Below are positions 6,311-6,803 of a DNA stretch of 6,803 bases, piece after piece. Source of the DNA: Bdellovibrio sp. GTDB lineage: Bacteria; Bdellovibrionota; Bdellovibrionia; Bdellovibrionales; Bdellovibrionaceae. Under the pieces are notes generated by a model. The model was not told where the DNA came from and ran no database searches. It worked only from the letters and a program-made list of their open reading frames with translations. The stretch covers positions 1 to 6,803 of the forward strand of contig JAHRXB010000077.1 in assembly GCA_019104905.1 (NCBI GenBank), in the 5' to 3' direction. Within the stretch, counting starts at the first letter, position 1. Each line of letters starts with the position of its first letter. The position numbers and the translations under genes are program-made.

Positions 6311-6339
6311 ATGTGACGCATGGGTAACAATTCTGTCAA
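6311..6339 (-). promoter_or_regulatory. Candidate sigma-70-type promoter for the endonuclease gene
   Basis: On the minus strand there is a perfect TTGACA (plus 6334-6339), then exactly 17 bases, then TCACAT (plus 6311-6316) as a poor -10 (three of six consensus bases). Transcription would begin near 6304, about 45 bases before the start codon. A perfect short palindrome CACA-A-TGTG (6307-6315) overlaps the -10. The weak -10 keeps this tentative; the gene could instead be read from the rhomboid gene, as I see no terminator between them. Confidence 0.35.
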
Positions 6340-6361
6340 TGGGGCTAAAGAAATTACAGGG

Positions 6362-6803
6362 TTACGAGGGTGTGGGGACGGGCGTGGCTTTCCAACGATA
6401 AACCATGCCTAATAAAGCGCCTATAAGCGATCCACCGAGATGAGCCGCATAAGCGACCCCTCCCCCCAAGCCCTCCGGGGTCGACCACAGGCTGGCCAAA
6501 TCCACCACCAGAAATAAAGGGATAATCAACAACGTCGGCAAATAAATAGCCCCGTATTGCCCGGGCATCGGCGACACAAAATAAAGAAAGCGAACTCTTC
6601 TTCGCATTTCCGCCATACAATAAAATGCCAAGAGGGCACTGATCGATGCGCTGGCCCCCACCATGGGAACCGTTCCGTGGGCCTCGGAAAACAGAAATCC
6701 CGCGCCGCCGGCAAGCCCGCCCAGGACATAGAGCACAAGCAAGACCCCACTCCCCGCTAAGGCCTCAACGCCCATTCCAATCAAAGCCAAAAACACCAGA
6801 TTC
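6362..6803 (-). CDS. Rhomboid-family intramembrane serine protease (N-terminus beyond window)
   Basis: The last 146 residues of a polytopic inner-membrane protein are visible, numbered here from the first complete codon (6800-6802). Rhomboids cleave transmembrane helices with a Ser-His dyad. N1 in NLVFL sits where the oxyanion-hole Asn of the HxxxN motif belongs. GVLLVLYVLGGLAGGAGFLF (19-38) is a glycine-rich helix, VGASAS (48-53) holds the nucleophile S51, IYLPTLLIIPLFLVVDLASL (86-105) is the next helix, and AYAAHLGGSLIGALLG (117-132) holds catalytic H121. A basic loop MRRRVRF (66-72) should face the cytoplasm. The usual GASG reads GASA here. The protein ends in a short tail and TAA (6362-6364). 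The frame is open to the right edge, so the true start, first helices and catalytic-site His of TM2 lie outside. Substrate is unknown; the dyad predicts an active protease rather than a pseudoprotease. Confidence 0.92.
   Translation of the reverse strand, partial: NLVFLALIGMGVEALAGSGVLLVLYVLGGLAGGAGFLFSEAHGTVPMVGASASISALLAFYCMAEMRRRVRFLYFVSPMPGQYGAIYLPTLLIIPLFLVVDLASLWSTPEGLGGGVAYAAHLGGSLIGALLGMVYRWKATPVPTPS

Overview
The window reads as a gene-dense, roughly mid-GC bacterial chromosome segment with six protein genes and no rRNA, tRNA, CRISPR or insertion sequence that I can see. The gene set (redox chaperone Hsp33, SixA-like phosphatase, FAHD1-like hydrolase, short bifunctional PutA, secreted endonuclease I, rhomboid protease) and the flavour of the proteins suggest a predatory or delta-like Gram-negative such as a Bdellovibrio relative. 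This is inference from family resemblance; no marker gene in the window settles it.

Layout. The left edge (1-887, minus) is hslO, cut only at its extreme C-terminus. It diverges across a 79-bp gap from a plus-strand run: a SixA-like phosphohistidine phosphatase gene (967-1458), an FAHD1-like gene overlapping it through ATGA (1455-2042), and, after a 103-bp leader rich in inverted repeats, putA (2146-5094), which fills almost half the window. putA ends at a strong intrinsic terminator (5120-5149). The right part is on the minus strand: a signal-peptide-bearing endonuclease I gene (5387-6259) with its own terminator (5331-5353), and upstream of it a rhomboid intramembrane protease gene (6362-6803) that runs off the right edge. 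The convergent putA/endonuclease interval (5095-5386) also holds a possible 21-codon ORF with an excellent Shine-Dalgarno sequence and a very AT-rich segment bounded by perfect 9-bp inverted repeats.

How the genes may work together. PutA converts proline to glutamate and feeds electrons to the quinone pool and NADH. The FAHD1-like enzyme is expected to act on oxaloacetate or acylpyruvates, so both could serve amino-acid-fuelled central metabolism; that link is inference from adjacency and shared direction. The SixA-like gene looks translationally coupled to the FAHD1-like gene. The endonuclease could degrade nucleic acid outside the cytoplasm, which would suit a predator or scavenger. Hsp33 and the rhomboid look like independent housekeeping functions.

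I see no convincing previously undescribed system. The items most worth a second look are the small ORF and inverted repeat behind putA, the competing hairpins in the putA leader, a compaction between metal ligands in the FAHD1-like protein, and a 9-bp tandem duplication that doubles the endonuclease start codon.
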